A DNA stretch of 64,000 nt from Flavisolibacter ginsenosidimutans (GTDB lineage: Bacteria > Bacteroidota > Bacteroidia > Chitinophagales > Chitinophagaceae): assembly GCF_007970805.1 (NCBI RefSeq), contig NZ_CP042433.1:434001-498000 (forward strand), written 5' to 3'. A program made the position numbers and the translations under genes. Positions 42,464 through 51,512 of the stretch are shown here, in pieces. The notes beneath the pieces are model-generated. The model was not told the origin of the DNA. It searched no databases and worked only from the letters and a program-made list of their open reading frames with translations. Every line of letters begins with the position of its first letter. Within the stretch, counting starts at the first letter, position 1.

Positions 42464-43707
42464 ATTGTGGTAGCATGACCTGTACCTGATTGGCGAACGA
42501 TGCTTAAGACCGGGCGTTTGCCCATAGCGGTATAAAACTCCGTGATGATGCTCATTAATGTACCCACTACCAGGCCAACAGCAATCGCACCAAATACCTT
42601 TATAGATGTAAAGCCTTCAATACCCGGTTTTAAACTTCCATTTGCAAAGTCGCGGATCAAATACATGTCACCGGATGGAAGAAGATAAGTACATAAAAAA
42701 TAAGACGCAACGGCAGTTAGGACAATAGAACCCCAGTTGCCCATGTTCAACGCTTTTTGAACAACGGATGTATGAATGCCTGCATTTTCACTGATGCGGA
42801 CAAAAAAAGTTCCGATGATGGAAAAGAGAATTCCGACACCCGCAATCAACATCGGTAAAAGGATTGGCGAGAAGCCCGAAAAGCCATCGCTTAATTCCGT
42901 GCCTGTGCTGTTAACGACTTCGTGTCCTAAAACAATCGTTGCCAAAACCGTTGCTACATACGAGCCAAACAAATCTGCACCCATGCCCGCAACGTCACCA
43001 ACATTGTCACCCACGTTATCGGCAATAGTGGCCGGGTTGCGCGGATCGTCTTCGGGGATTCCCGCTTCTACTTTTCCAACGAGGTCAGCACCCACATCGG
43101 CGGCCTTTGTATAAATGCCGCCGCCAACACGGGCAAACAGCGCAATGCTTTCTGCGCCCAATGAAAAACCCGTCAACACTTCAATGGCGCGGGTTACTTC
43201 GTGCGAAGTTGACAACGCACCAGAGGCAAAAACTTTCAGTAGAACAATAAACAAGCCCCCTAATCCTAAAACAGCCAATCCCGCAACGCCCATTCCCATT
43301 ACGGCACCGCCGGTAAACGAAACCTGCAAGGCTTTTGATAGTGATGTACGGGCCGCGTGCGCCGTGCGAACATTGGCCTTGGTAGCTGCACGCATACCGA
43401 TATAACCCGCCAATGCACTGAAGAAAGCCCCAATAATAAAAGCAATGGCAATAGACCAATGCGATTCTTTGTTGGTGTAACCCATGAAGCCGAGCAACAA
43501 CGCTACGATAATTCCAAAATAGGTAAGGATTTTCCATTCGGCTTTTAAGAAGGCCATCGCTCCTTCAGCGATGTAAGTCGAAATCTCTTTCATACGGTCG
43601 GTACCGGCATCCTGTTTACTAACCCAGGAAAATTTCCACAAGGTGTACAACAATCCGATCAATCCCATTACGGGGACGAGATAAGCATAAGATTCAAATG
43701 AATGCAT
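42460..43707 (-). CDS. hppA: Membrane pyrophosphatase, N-terminal part (frame stops prematurely)
   Basis: 415 residues with about eight membrane segments and the pyrophosphate-binding block [20 protein letters not shown], preceded by [11 protein letters not shown]. It ends [11 protein letters not shown] at TGA 42460-42462, where homologues continue [11 protein letters not shown]. That continuation is present at once in another frame (41408-42463). Together the two parts give about 760 residues, the normal size. The enzyme would couple pyrophosphate hydrolysis to proton or sodium export across the inner membrane. A consensus -7 box lies upstream at 43731-43738. Confidence 0.88.
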   Translation of the reverse strand: MHSFESYAYLVPVMGLIGLLYTLWKFSWVSKQDAGTDRMKEISTYIAEGAMAFLKAEWKILTYFGIIVALLLGFMGYTNKESHWSIAIAFIIGAFFSALAGYIGMRAATKANVRTAHAARTSLSKALQVSFTGGAVMGMGVAGLAVLGLGGLFIVLLKVFASGALSTSHEVTRAIEVLTGFSLGAESIALFARVGGGIYTKAADVGADLVGKVEAGIPEDDPRNPATIADNVGDNVGDVAGMGADLFGSYVATVLATIVLGHEVVNSTGTELSDGFSGFSPILLPMLIAGVGILFSIIGTFFVRISENAGIHTSVVQKALNMGNWGSIVLTAVASYFLCTYLLPSGDMYLIRDFANGSLKPGIEGFTSIKVFGAIAVGLVVGTLMSIITEFYTAMGKRPVLSIVRQSGTGHATTM

Positions 43708-43730
43708 GTCGGCTTTTTTTTAGCGGTGCG

Positions 43731-43738
43731 CAAAGATA
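43731..43738 (-). promoter_or_regulatory. -7 box of hppA
   Basis: On the minus strand TATCTTTG, an exact consensus match, is 23 nt before the ATG at 43707. Confidence 0.6.
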
Positions 43739-43972
43739 GGGGTTTCGGATATTGAGAGGTAGCCTCTGCTGTTTTTCCACCAAAGGCTTGCCGGTGCTGC
43801 GTTTGAGGGAAATGAGCAAGTGCATCGCGACGACTGTTTTGGATTGATGGGCGATTGGATCGGCCGTTGTTGAAATAGGAAAGCACCGGTGTTTATGTTT
43901 ATTTATTCACAAAGAAATGCACAAGTTTTTCGTTTGCATAAAAGAATAAAAAGCACAACGGAACGTGGCATG

Positions 43973-43980
43973 TAATTTTG
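43973..43980 (+). promoter_or_regulatory. -7 box that decides the start of the following gene
   Basis: TAATTTTG matches TAnnTTTG. Because transcription would begin near 43985, the ATG at 43981 would not be in the message, and ATG 44005 becomes the likely start. Confidence 0.45.
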
Positions 43981-44004
43981 ATGAATGAAAGCAAATCTTT
44001 TTGT

Positions 44005-44499
44005 ATGAACGCAACAACTGCTATAGCCGGAGGATTGGCGGGTGCCGCAGCTGTGACCTTACTGCACGAGAGCATTCGGCGGGTGGTACCTGAAGCGCCG
44101 CGGATGGATCGCCTGGGCATGCAAGCCATTTCGAAGGGATTAAAAAAAGCCGGTAAAAAGGTACCAAAAGAAGACGCCTTGTTTACGGCGGCGATGGTAG
44201 GCGATATTTTAACCAACGCAATATTTTACAGTGCGGCCGGCATTGGCAAAGAAAAAAACATTTGGAAGCGCAGCGCTGCGCTTGGTTTGGCCGCTGGTCT
44301 TGGCGCTGTATTATTACCCCAACCTTTGGGCCTGAACAGCAAGTACAGCAACCGTACCGTAGCCACGCAGATTATGACGGTGGGTTTGTACGTTACCGGC
44401 GCCCTTGTAACAACAGCCGTCATTAAATTGCTGAACAAGAAAAAACAGGTAAAGCATACAGAGTGGGAACGTAGGCTTGTCACATCGGCAATGGGCTGA
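44005..44499 (+). CDS. Hypothetical membrane protein
   Basis: A 164-residue protein that opens MNATTAIAGGLAGAAAVTLL and has about four hydrophobic stretches (4-22, 62-80, 92-112, 125-147) separated by basic loops such as GLKKAGKKVPKED. I do not recognise the family. Gly/Ala-rich helices suggest helix packing in the inner membrane. The start is chosen from the promoter position; ATG 43981 would add eight residues. Transcribed alone. Confidence 0.6.
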   Translation: MNATTAIAGGLAGAAAVTLLHESIRRVVPEAPRMDRLGMQAISKGLKKAGKKVPKEDALFTAAMVGDILTNAIFYSAAGIGKEKNIWKRSAALGLAAGLGAVLLPQPLGLNSKYSNRTVATQIMTVGLYVTGALVTTAVIKLLNKKKQVKHTEWERRLVTSAMG

Positions 44500-44690
44500 T
44501 GAAATTTCTTAGAGCTGCGCAAGTTTTTATCAAAGGTTTCGGTTTCGGCGAAGCCTTTTTTGTTTTCTGTTTTGCCCGGTTTGAAAAAGCCTTTGGCGCA
44601 TTCTGATTGCCCGTTCAACCGTTTGCAGCCAATGAAAAAAGCTTTAAAACTTGTTTGTCGCCTTTAACGAAGCACTACAAAACTTTCCTC

Positions 44691-44698
44691 TACATTTG
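44691..44698 (+). promoter_or_regulatory. -7 box of nrnA
   Basis: TACATTTG matches the consensus and is followed by GCGCC, with a leader of about 27 nt that contains a CCCGC/GCGGG hairpin (near 44704-44717). Confidence 0.55.
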
Positions 44699-44729
44699 CG
44701 CCTCCCGCTGCGGCGGGAACGACTTGCGC

Positions 44730-45737
44730 ATGAAACCCATTCAAGAGATATACAGCCAATTAACCGGAAAGAAAAAGATCGTCATTACCATGCACCAAAA
44801 ACCCGATGCGGATGCGATGGGTTCTTCGCTGGGGCTGTACCATTTTTTAAAACAATTGGGCCACGAGGTAACGGTGATTTCTCCGACCAACTGGGCTCGC
44901 TGGCTCGATTGGATGGAAGGCAGCAAGGAAGTGCTGGACTATGAGTTGCACAAAACTGAGAGCGATAAAAAGCTGACCGAAGCCGAGTGGCTTTTTTGCC
45001 TTGACCACAATCATTTTAGCCGTACCAAAAACATGGCGAAGAAACTGGCCGAAATGGCTTGCGTCAAGATTTTAATTGACCATCACCAGGAACCCGACGA
45101 GGCTTCGTTTGATTACGGCGAATCCAACACGGGCAAGAGTTCCACCTGCGAGATGGTGTATGATTTTATCGTAAACTCCGGCCATCGCGACAAGATAAAC
45201 ATCTTTGCCGCCGAATGCCTTTATGCGGGTGTTGTGGCCGATACGGGTTCGTTTCGTTTTTCTTCTACCCATGCTTCGGTTCATCACATGGTAGCTTATT
45301 TAAAAGAAATAGGGCTGGAGCACACCAAAGTGCACGAAGCCTTGTACGATAATTTTCTCGAAAACCGCCTTCGCTTTTTGGGCCACGTGTTGAGCAACCG
45401 GTTGGAAGTAAACTATCAATTGAACACCGCCATGATGTGGGTTTCCAAGCAGGAGACTTTAAAGTTCGACATTAAAACCGGAGACACGGAAGGCCTCGTA
45501 AATTATCCGCTCTCCATTCAGGGCATCAAACTCGTTGGACTTGTGATTGACCGCGACGAAGAACGCAAATGGAGCTTTCGCAGCAAGGGCAATTTTGACT
45601 GCAACACCTTTGCAAGAAAATATTTCAACGGCGGTGGTCACTTTAACGCTGCCGGTGGCCGCGACACGGCTTCGCTGCAGGAAACGATAAAAAAATTTAG
45701 CGAGGCCATTCAGGAAAACAGCTCTCTTTTACAATAA
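44730..45737 (+). CDS. nrnA: DHH family phosphoesterase, NrnA-like (oligoribonuclease/pAp phosphatase)
   Basis: A 335-residue cytoplasmic enzyme. Motif I DADAMGSSLGL has metal-binding Asp26 and Asp28, the DHH motif sits in ILIDHHQEP, and the DHHA1 domain has GGGHFNAAGG near the C-terminus. NrnA degrades short RNA oligonucleotides and dephosphorylates 3'-phosphoadenosine 5'-phosphate, replacing Orn in many bacteria. Start ATG 44730 gives MKPIQEIYSQL; the open frame further upstream lies before the promoter. It is followed 13 nt later by the FKBP gene, a probable operon. Confidence 0.92.
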   Translation: MKPIQEIYSQLTGKKKIVITMHQKPDADAMGSSLGLYHFLKQLGHEVTVISPTNWARWLDWMEGSKEVLDYELHKTESDKKLTEAEWLFCLDHNHFSRTKNMAKKLAEMACVKILIDHHQEPDEASFDYGESNTGKSSTCEMVYDFIVNSGHRDKINIFAAECLYAGVVADTGSFRFSSTHASVHHMVAYLKEIGLEHTKVHEALYDNFLENRLRFLGHVLSNRLEVNYQLNTAMMWVSKQETLKFDIKTGDTEGLVNYPLSIQGIKLVGLVIDRDEERKWSFRSKGNFDCNTFARKYFNGGGHFNAAGGRDTASLQETIKKFSEAIQENSSLLQ

Positions 45738-45750
45738 ACAAAAAATACAA

Positions 45751-46686
45751 ATGAAAGTAACGAAACAGGTTTTTGGCGCAGCACTGCTTGCCTTGACAAC
45801 ACTGGCCGCCTGCAAAAACACAGAGTTCAAAAAAACAAAAGACGGCCTTCCGTACAGGGTAATGGGCGAAGGCAAGGGCGATAAAATTGTACCGGGCAAC
45901 GTGATCCGTTTTCACGCCACAACCCGCCTTGGCGACAGCTTGTTGTCGAGTACGTACACAATGGGCGGCCCGCAAACCGTGCCCATTCCAAAGGACGGAC
46001 CCAACATGGCAATGTTCCAGATATTTTTTGATGCGCACAAAGGCGACAGCATTCTTTTGTTGCAGCCGGTAGATTCGATTCTTGCCAAAAACCCGATGGC
46101 CGCAAAAGATTCTTTCCTGCTTTCGAAAAAAGGAAAGAACATTGAAACCGTTTTGAAAATTGTGGACGTGTTTAAAGATGAGGCGAGCCTGACCAGCCAG
46201 CAACGAGCAAAAGATTCCGTTGCCATTCAGACGTACCTGAAAGAAAAAAACATTCCGGCCAAAGCCACGCCCAAAGGCGTGTACGTGCAAACGCTTACGC
46301 CTGGAAACGGTCAATTGCCCAAACCCGGACAGACAATGAGCATTCGCTATGCCGGTAAACTTTTTAACGGCCAGGAATTTGACTCTAATACCAAACCCGG
46401 CGACCCGTTGTTGCCCGTGCAGCTTGGTACAGGCAGCACCATTCCGGGTTTTGAAGAAGGCTTGTCGCAATTGTCAAAAGGAGAGAAGGCGCTGCTTTTT
46501 ATTCCATCGTCATTGGCCTACGGCGAACGCGGAAGCCAGCCTGACATGACCGGCCAGCAACGCATCAAGCCGAACGAGAATTTGATTTTTGAAATTGAAG
46601 TAGCGGACATTAGCGATAAGGCTCCCGCTGCGGCAATGCCTCCAACAGCGGCACTTGATTCCATGAAAAAATCGTCTCGTAAATAA
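45751..46686 (+). CDS. FKBP-type peptidyl-prolyl cis-trans isomerase lipoprotein
   Basis: A 311-residue lipoprotein (signal ending LAAC, Cys21). The C-terminal FKBP domain (about residues 185-290) is well conserved: MSIRYAGKLFNGQEFDSN, TIPGFEEGLSQLSKGEKALL and IPSSLAYGERG, with FEIEVADI closing it. The N-terminal region (about 45-140, IRFHATTRLGDSLLSSTYTM, FQIFFDAHKGDSILLLQP) looks like a second, degenerate FKBP domain. It should help fold envelope proteins in the periplasm. A perfect terminator follows. Confidence 0.9.
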   Translation: MKVTKQVFGAALLALTTLAACKNTEFKKTKDGLPYRVMGEGKGDKIVPGNVIRFHATTRLGDSLLSSTYTMGGPQTVPIPKDGPNMAMFQIFFDAHKGDSILLLQPVDSILAKNPMAAKDSFLLSKKGKNIETVLKIVDVFKDEASLTSQQRAKDSVAIQTYLKEKNIPAKATPKGVYVQTLTPGNGQLPKPGQTMSIRYAGKLFNGQEFDSNTKPGDPLLPVQLGTGSTIPGFEEGLSQLSKGEKALLFIPSSLAYGERGSQPDMTGQQRIKPNENLIFEIEVADISDKAPAAAMPPTAALDSMKKSSRK

Positions 46687-46702
46687 TTCTTTCGCATTTT
46701 TG

Positions 46703-46729
46703 CAGCCCCGCTGCGGCGGGGCTGTTTTA
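46703..46729 (+). terminator. Terminator after the FKBP gene
   Basis: A perfect 9-bp stem CAGCCCCGC/GCGGGGCTG with loop TGCG is followed by TTTT. Confidence 0.85.
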
Positions 46730-46955
46730 ATCCTGCACGTTGAGAACAAGGCTCCGTTTTTAGTCCAAGATTCCAACAGAGGTATCTGAAGCTTTTGAAA
46801 ACTATCCGGCCAAACACGCTTACTGTAATCCCGGCCTTTCGAAAAGAAAACGATTCATTGTCCAAACCACAATATGTTAATGGGAAGGAGAGCAGCCAGC
46901 GCTGCTCTTTTCTTTTTATAAATAGATGAACGCCGATTGCTGTGCAAACGAGAGT
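46730..46955 (+). ncRNA. Candidate small transcript between two plus-strand terminators
   Basis: A second plus-strand terminator (AGAGCAGC/GCTGCTCT, 46889-46908, tail TTTCTTTTT) lies 160 nt after the FKBP terminator with no plus-strand gene between them. Either it is a backup terminator or a short RNA is made from about 46740-46915. I see no clear promoter and no coding frame. Confidence 0.2.
46889..46918 (+). terminator. Second plus-strand terminator
   Basis: A perfect 8-bp stem with loop CAGC is followed by TTTCTTTTTATA. It has no T tract on the minus strand, so it does not serve folP. Confidence 0.75.
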
Positions 46956-47783
46956 TTATCCTTTGTAAGCAAGATAAAGTTCAGTAGCCTCTTTGGCTTC
47001 TTTCACATCGTGCACCCGCAAAATGTTTGCACCGTTTAACAGCGCCATTGTGTGCAGCACCGTTGTTCCGTTCAGGGCTTTGTCCGCCGTGGTTTGAAGT
47101 GTTTTGTAAACCGTTGCCTTGCGCGAAAGACCCACCATTAACGGCTTCTCCAATTGAGCAAAAAAAGAAAGCTCCCGTAGCAGTTGAAAATTGTGCTGAA
47201 TGGTTTTGCCAAAGCCAAAGCCGGGATCAACAATGATATCCTTGATGCCCGTTCTTTCCAATTCTTTTATCCTGAACGAAAGCGAATCGAACACCTCAAG
47301 CGTCACATTTTGATACGTTGCATTCTTTTGCATCGTTTGCGGATTGCCCCGCATGTGCATCAGCACGTAAGGCACGTTGAGTGCGGCAACCGTTGGCAAA
47401 AGGTTCGGATCAATTGTTCCGGCGCTCACATCGTTAATCATGCTCGCTCCGGCGTTCACTGCTTCGGTTGCAACCCCGGCGTAGAACGTATCAATTGAAA
47501 GAACCTGACCGGGGAAATTTTTATGCAAGGCTTCAACAGCGGGAACAACTCTTTTTAATTCTTCTTCTTCTGAAATTCGTTGGCTGGCCGGCCTTGTGCT
47601 TTGTCCGCCTATGTCTAAAATTGCGGCGCCGCTGCTTATCATTTCTTCGGCCTTGTGCAACAAAGCGTCTTCGTTGTTTAAGCGGCTGCCGGCATAAAAC
47701 GAATCCGGCGTAAGGTTTAATATTCCCATGACAACGGGTTCGTTAATCGTCAATATTCTTCCCTTGCAATTGAGTGTAAACAT
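46956..47783 (-). CDS. folP: Dihydropteroate synthase
   Basis: A 275-residue TIM-barrel enzyme that joins p-aminobenzoate to dihydropterin pyrophosphate in folate synthesis. Signatures seen: VMGILNLTPDSFYAG (near residue 17), AILDIGGQSTRP, INDVSAG, LMHMRGNPQTMQ, VDPGFGFGKT and the late RVHDV. I chose ATG 47783. The frame is open 17 codons further, but a -7 box lies at 47808-47815 and the extension runs into phrase repeats, so it should not be translated. Sulfonamide target. Confidence 0.94.
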   Translation of the reverse strand: MFTLNCKGRILTINEPVVMGILNLTPDSFYAGSRLNNEDALLHKAEEMISSGAAILDIGGQSTRPASQRISEEEELKRVVPAVEALHKNFPGQVLSIDTFYAGVATEAVNAGASMINDVSAGTIDPNLLPTVAALNVPYVLMHMRGNPQTMQKNATYQNVTLEVFDSLSFRIKELERTGIKDIIVDPGFGFGKTIQHNFQLLRELSFFAQLEKPLMVGLSRKATVYKTLQTTADKALNGTTVLHTMALLNGANILRVHDVKEAKEATELYLAYKG

Positions 47784-47807
47784 TGGTGGGCCTTCCTTAC
47801 TTTTGAA

Positions 47808-47815
47808 CGAATGTA
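47808..47815 (-). promoter_or_regulatory. -7 box of folP
   Basis: On the minus strand TACATTCG (one base from consensus), 24 nt before ATG 47783. Confidence 0.45.
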
Positions 47816-47819
47816 GGAG

Positions 47820-47906
47820 AAAGCTGTCAGCCATCCGCTATCGGCCATCCGCCTGCAAATCAACCTTGTTAACTTTCAAAGCTGAATGCCGATAGCTGAA
47901 AGCGCA
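47820..47906. repeat. Phrase repeats between folP and the DUF1599 gene
   Basis: GCTGTCAGCCATCCGC, CTATCGGCCATCCGCC and, in partly inverted form, GCTGAATGCCGATAGCTG are members of the same dispersed word family as those in argS and before rplT. Confidence 0.6.
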
Positions 47907-47918
47907 GAGCCAAAGACC

Positions 47919-48461
47919 ATGTCCACCATCAAACAATACGAAGCCGTTATTCAACGGTGCAAAGAGATTTTCCTGAAAAAAACTACCGATTACGGAACGG
48001 CCTGGCGGGTATTGCGAACCATCTCCGTGGTTGATCAAATCTATATCAAAGCTTACCGCGTACGCACCGTTCAGGATGTGGGCGAACAAAAGATCGGCGA
48101 CGACATTCCGGGTGAATTTATCGGCATAATTAATTACGCCGTCATTGGTTTGATTCAACTGCAATTGACCGAAGACGACGAAGAAGAACTGAGCACGGAA
48201 ACCGTAAAGATTTTGTATGACAAATACATTGGTGAAGCCAGGACTTTGATGCAGCAAAAGAACCACGATTACGGAGAAGCCTGGCGGCAAATGAGCGACG
48301 AAAGTTTTGTGGATTTGATTTTGATGAAACTGCAACGCATGAGGCAAATTCTTGCCAACAAAGGCCGCACACTCATTAGCGAAGGCCTTGATGCGAATTA
48401 CTACGACATCATCAACTACGCCGTGTTTGCGCTCATTTTGCTCGGCGAAAGAAAAGCATAA
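47919..48461 (+). CDS. DUF1599 domain protein
   Basis: A 180-residue cytoplasmic protein built of two similar halves: KKTTDYGTAWRVLR with VVDQIYIKAYRVRTVQ, and QKNHDYGEAWRQMS with FVDLILMKLQRMRQIL. Each half ends in a INYAVxxLIxL helix. DUF1599 is a nucleotide-modification-associated domain in Bacteroidota, with no proven reaction. The start ATG 47919 follows a phrase repeat. It may form an operon with the DoxX/thioredoxin gene six nt downstream. Confidence 0.85.
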   Translation: MSTIKQYEAVIQRCKEIFLKKTTDYGTAWRVLRTISVVDQIYIKAYRVRTVQDVGEQKIGDDIPGEFIGIINYAVIGLIQLQLTEDDEEELSTETVKILYDKYIGEARTLMQQKNHDYGEAWRQMSDESFVDLILMKLQRMRQILANKGRTLISEGLDANYYDIINYAVFALILLGERKA

Positions 48462-48466
48462 TCGTT

Positions 48467-49609
48467 ATGAAGACGATCGTTCGCATCATTCAAATATTCG
48501 TCGGCATTTTGTTCGTTGTTTCGGGACTTGTGAAAGCCAACGATCCTATCGGCCTTGGCTACAAAATGCAGGAGTTTTTTGAACTGTGGGGAACGGGTTT
48601 TTCGCAGGGTTCTTTCGTGCGGAATGCACTCGATTTTTTTCACGGCATTTCGCTGCCGCTTTCCATCGGTATGATTACGCTGGAGATTTTGGCCGGTGTT
48701 GCGCTGCTTCTTGGCTGGAAGAAAAAGTTCATCATCTGGCTGCTGTTGGTGCTGATCGTTTTCTTCACTTTTCTTACCGGCTATGCCTATCTATCGGGCA
48801 AGTTTACCAACTGCGGTTGCTTCGGCGATTGTCTTCCCATCACGCCGTTAACGTCGTTTCTAAAAGACCTTGCGCTGTTGGCAATGATTCTGTTGCTGCT
48901 CTTCGGACAGCGATACATTGCACCGGTTTTTACTCCTCGTTTACGCACAACAATTCTCGGCCTTTGCCTTCTCCTAAGCCTCGGCTTGCAGTGGTACGTT
49001 TTAAATTATTTGCCGCTTGCCGATTGTCTTCCGTTTAAAAAAGGAAACAATATTTCGGAGCAAATGAAGCCGCCGCCCGGTTCTCGTCCCGACAGCATTG
49101 TGATTAAATACGTTTACGAAAAAGGAGGGAAGCGTTACGAATGGGCCGCGAATGAATTGCCGGCTGATTTCAGCACTTACAAATACGTTGACCGCATTGA
49201 CAAAGTGGTGCGCAAAGGCAACGCCGATCCGGCGATCAAAGGTTTTTCACTGGTGGGTGTAAGCGGCGAAGATTCAACGCAAATTGTTTTAGAACAACCG
49301 GCAGCTGTTGTTGTGTTTGCACTTGATTTTACAAATCATCAATGGGTAAAGGCTTTCATGGAGGTTGCAAAGGCAGCGCAATCGCGGAACATACCGGTTT
49401 ACGTTGCGTCAACAAATTTGCTTGAGGGCGAGAAAGCTTTTTTAGAAGAAGGAATTACCGGCGTGCAGTTTTTTAATACGGACTTTACCGTTGTGCGAAC
49501 GGTAGCAAGAACAACGCCGACGATTTTGTTTCTAAAAAAAGGGACCATTGCTCGAAAGTTTAGCAAGAACGGAATGGCCGATGCCAAGGCTGCCGTTGCT
49601 TCGCTCTGA
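48467..49609 (+). CDS. BT_3928-type DoxX membrane protein with C-terminal thioredoxin-like domain
   Basis: A 380-residue protein. Residues 1-180 hold four or five membrane segments of the DoxX/MauE type (IFVGILFVVSGLVKANDPIG, then YKMQEFFE), with the cysteine-rich loop NCGCFGDCLPI at about residue 120. A periplasmic part from about 200 onward has a thioredoxin-like fold (AAVVVFALDFTNHQWVKAF, NIPVYVASTN, TPTILFLKKG) without a CxxC pair. It probably belongs to a redox or disulfide pathway in the envelope. It follows DUF1599 by five nt. Confidence 0.85.
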   Translation: MKTIVRIIQIFVGILFVVSGLVKANDPIGLGYKMQEFFELWGTGFSQGSFVRNALDFFHGISLPLSIGMITLEILAGVALLLGWKKKFIIWLLLVLIVFFTFLTGYAYLSGKFTNCGCFGDCLPITPLTSFLKDLALLAMILLLLFGQRYIAPVFTPRLRTTILGLCLLLSLGLQWYVLNYLPLADCLPFKKGNNISEQMKPPPGSRPDSIVIKYVYEKGGKRYEWAANELPADFSTYKYVDRIDKVVRKGNADPAIKGFSLVGVSGEDSTQIVLEQPAAVVVFALDFTNHQWVKAFMEVAKAAQSRNIPVYVASTNLLEGEKAFLEEGITGVQFFNTDFTVVRTVARTTPTILFLKKGTIARKFSKNGMADAKAAVASL

Positions 49610-49631
49610 GTTAATTCACTAACTTGACCGC

Positions 49632-50678
49632 GTGCTGAAATTCATTCTAAAAAAATTACTGTACGGGCTTTTTGTTTTGATCGGCGTGGTCGTTCTCGTT
49701 TTTGTTTTGTTCCAGGGTTTCGGCGATCCGTCGCGGCTAGTAATGGGACAAACGGGCGACGCAAAAACGCAGGAAGCCATTCGCAAAGAACTCTATCTCG
49801 ATCAGCCCAAATGGAAACAATTTCTTTATTACCTCAACGATGTTTCGCCCATTGCTTTTCATTCAAAAGAAGAAATCAAAAAGAAAGACCTCACCGGGAT
49901 TTTCGTCGGCGGCGAAACAAAGTTTTCGCTCAAGTTTCCTTACCTGCGCAAGTCTTATCAAACCAAAAAATCGGTAAGCGATGTTTTGCTGGAAGCCTTG
50001 CCCGGCACGCTTTTGCTGGCCGTTACGGCCATGTTTATTGCCGTTCTTATCGGCATTCCATTAGGCGTATTGGCCGCGGTAAAACAAAACAGTTGGATGG
50101 ATACCTCGGCGGTGTTTGCCAGTATTGTAGGCATCTCTGCGCCGTCGTTTTTTATGGCCATCATCACTGCTTATTTATTCGGTTTTGTATGGAGCGGTTG
50201 GACGGGCCTGCACATCACCGGCAGTTGGTTCGACATTGATTCAACCGGGGCCAAGCGGCTCACGTTGCAAAACCTGATTCTGCCCGCGTTTACACTCGGC
50301 ATTCGTCCTTTAGCAATCATCACCCAACTCACCCGCAGCGCTATGCTCGACGTGCTGGACCAAGACTACATTCGCACGGCTTACGCAAAAGGTTTGAGCC
50401 GGCAAACGGTCATTTGGAAACACGCCCTGCGCAACGCACTCAACCCGGTGATAACGGCCGTCACGGGTTGGTTTGCCGAGTTGCTTGCCGGTGCTTTTTT
50501 TATTGAATGGATTTTTGGCTGGAAGGGCATTGGCAAGGTAACCGTAGACGCGCTGGAGAAGCTCGACTTTCCGGTAGTGATGGGTTCCGTACTCATATCC
50601 GCCACGTTTTTTATTCTTGTAAACATCCTTGCCGATATACTTTACGGTATCGTTGATCCGCGTGTTCGAATCCGGTAA
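49632..50678 (+). CDS. ABC transporter permease, peptide/nickel family (DppB/OppB type)
   Basis: A 348-residue permease with six membrane segments. The first segment is followed by FGDPSRLVMGQTGDAKTQEA, and the EAA-type loop is TRSAMLDVLDQDYIRTAYAKG with the continuation LSRQTVIWKHALRNALNPVI. The end VDPRVRIR is typical. A large periplasmic insertion lies at about 70-115. It starts with GTG 49632, 22 nt after the DoxX/thioredoxin gene. Its partner permease, ATPase and binding protein are not in this window, so the gene is isolated here. Confidence 0.92.
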   Translation: MLKFILKKLLYGLFVLIGVVVLVFVLFQGFGDPSRLVMGQTGDAKTQEAIRKELYLDQPKWKQFLYYLNDVSPIAFHSKEEIKKKDLTGIFVGGETKFSLKFPYLRKSYQTKKSVSDVLLEALPGTLLLAVTAMFIAVLIGIPLGVLAAVKQNSWMDTSAVFASIVGISAPSFFMAIITAYLFGFVWSGWTGLHITGSWFDIDSTGAKRLTLQNLILPAFTLGIRPLAIITQLTRSAMLDVLDQDYIRTAYAKGLSRQTVIWKHALRNALNPVITAVTGWFAELLAGAFFIEWIFGWKGIGKVTVDALEKLDFPVVMGSVLISATFFILVNILADILYGIVDPRVRIR

Positions 50679-50796
50679 CCATTTCATCACAAAAACATAA
50701 ACTCAGGCATACGCCAGCTCTGTTCAATTGCTTAACTTTAAGGTACAAGCCGCCACACAATCACCACTTATTTCTTCAACGATTAAAATTGCTTGT

Positions 50797-51237
50797 ATGG
50801 AACAGGTTGCAGATTTGTTGGCCAAAAAAGCCCCGCAGTTCAACACCGTTACCACCGATTCACTCGTTAGCGACGCATTGTACCAGATGAGTTGCGAGGC
50901 CGTTGACTTTCTCATTGTGTTGGACAAAGACAAGTTTAAGGGCATTATCTCCGATCACGACATTGCGTCGCGCATTTTGTTAGAAGACCGGCCACTGAAG
51001 GAAATTGAGGTTTGGGAATTTATGAACACGTCTTTGCCGGTGGCAACACCCGATGCTTCGCTGCAAAGCTGCATGCAACTGATGGAACGCTTCAGTGCAC
51101 GTCACCTGGCGGTGTTTGACCGTTTTGAATTCAAAGGCGTGATTTCCTCTTATGATCTAATGCAGGAAGCCATGCACAGTCCGCAGTATTTTTTTGAAGA
51201 AGAGGCACCGCGCCGTGGCTACCCCTGGACTTATTGA
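50797..51237 (+). CDS. Tandem CBS domain protein
   Basis: A 146-residue protein composed of two CBS motifs: TTDSLVSDALYQMSCEAVDF to KGIISDHDIASRIL, and VATPDASLQSCMQLMERFSA to GVISSYDLMQEA. Such pairs bind adenosyl nucleotides and sense energy state. No effector domain is fused. ATG 50797 is preferred over more distant starts at 50728. A near-consensus box TAAAATTG lies 5 nt upstream. The stop overlaps the convergent DUF721 gene by seven nt. Confidence 0.85.
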   Translation: MEQVADLLAKKAPQFNTVTTDSLVSDALYQMSCEAVDFLIVLDKDKFKGIISDHDIASRILLEDRPLKEIEVWEFMNTSLPVATPDASLQSCMQLMERFSARHLAVFDRFEFKGVISSYDLMQEAMHSPQYFFEEEAPRRGYPWTY

Positions 51238-51512
51238 ATGACGATGTCCTCAATAACTTTTTCGCCCAAAGCTTCGTTTATGCGAAGCTTTATTTTTTCT
51301 TTTTGGTAGAGAAGTTCCTGCTTCAGCGGCGCAACGTTCGTCGTGATGAAAAGCGTTTTGTTAATGACCTTGAGGTTATCGGTGTAGCGGGCGATGGTTT
51401 TGCCCATGACGGCTTCCCACACGTCTTCAATTTGCAATGCCTGGATAGAGCCTTTGATGCGGCTTTGGTTCAGGTAAAGTTTGATGGCATCGCCAAGGGA
51501 GTATTGCGCCAT
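51231..51512 (-). CDS. DUF721 (DciA-like) protein
   Basis: A 93-residue basic protein: SLGDAIKLYLNQSRIKGSIQ, VWEAVMGKTIARYTDNLKVI, TLFITTNVAPLKQELLY and KIKLRINEALGEKVIEDIVI. This is the KH-like DUF721 fold. The family includes DciA, which loads the replicative helicase in bacteria without DnaC. Whether this short Bacteroidota form does so is inference. A -7 box (TACCTTCG) ends four nt before its ATG, so the message should be leaderless. Confidence 0.82.
   Translation of the reverse strand: MAQYSLGDAIKLYLNQSRIKGSIQALQIEDVWEAVMGKTIARYTDNLKVINKTLFITTNVAPLKQELLYQKEKIKLRINEALGEKVIEDIVIQ

Noticed and set aside
45697..46470. 257-codon minus-strand frame
   Set aside because: Antisense of the FKBP gene, without a recognisable fold or promoter.
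47784..47834. Longer folP product starting at 47834
   Set aside because: A -7 box lies inside that stretch, and the codons come from dispersed repeats.
50660..50685. GTTCGAATCCGG, which looks like a tRNA T-loop
   Set aside because: It encodes the last residues of the ABC permease, and no acceptor or anticodon stem surrounds it.
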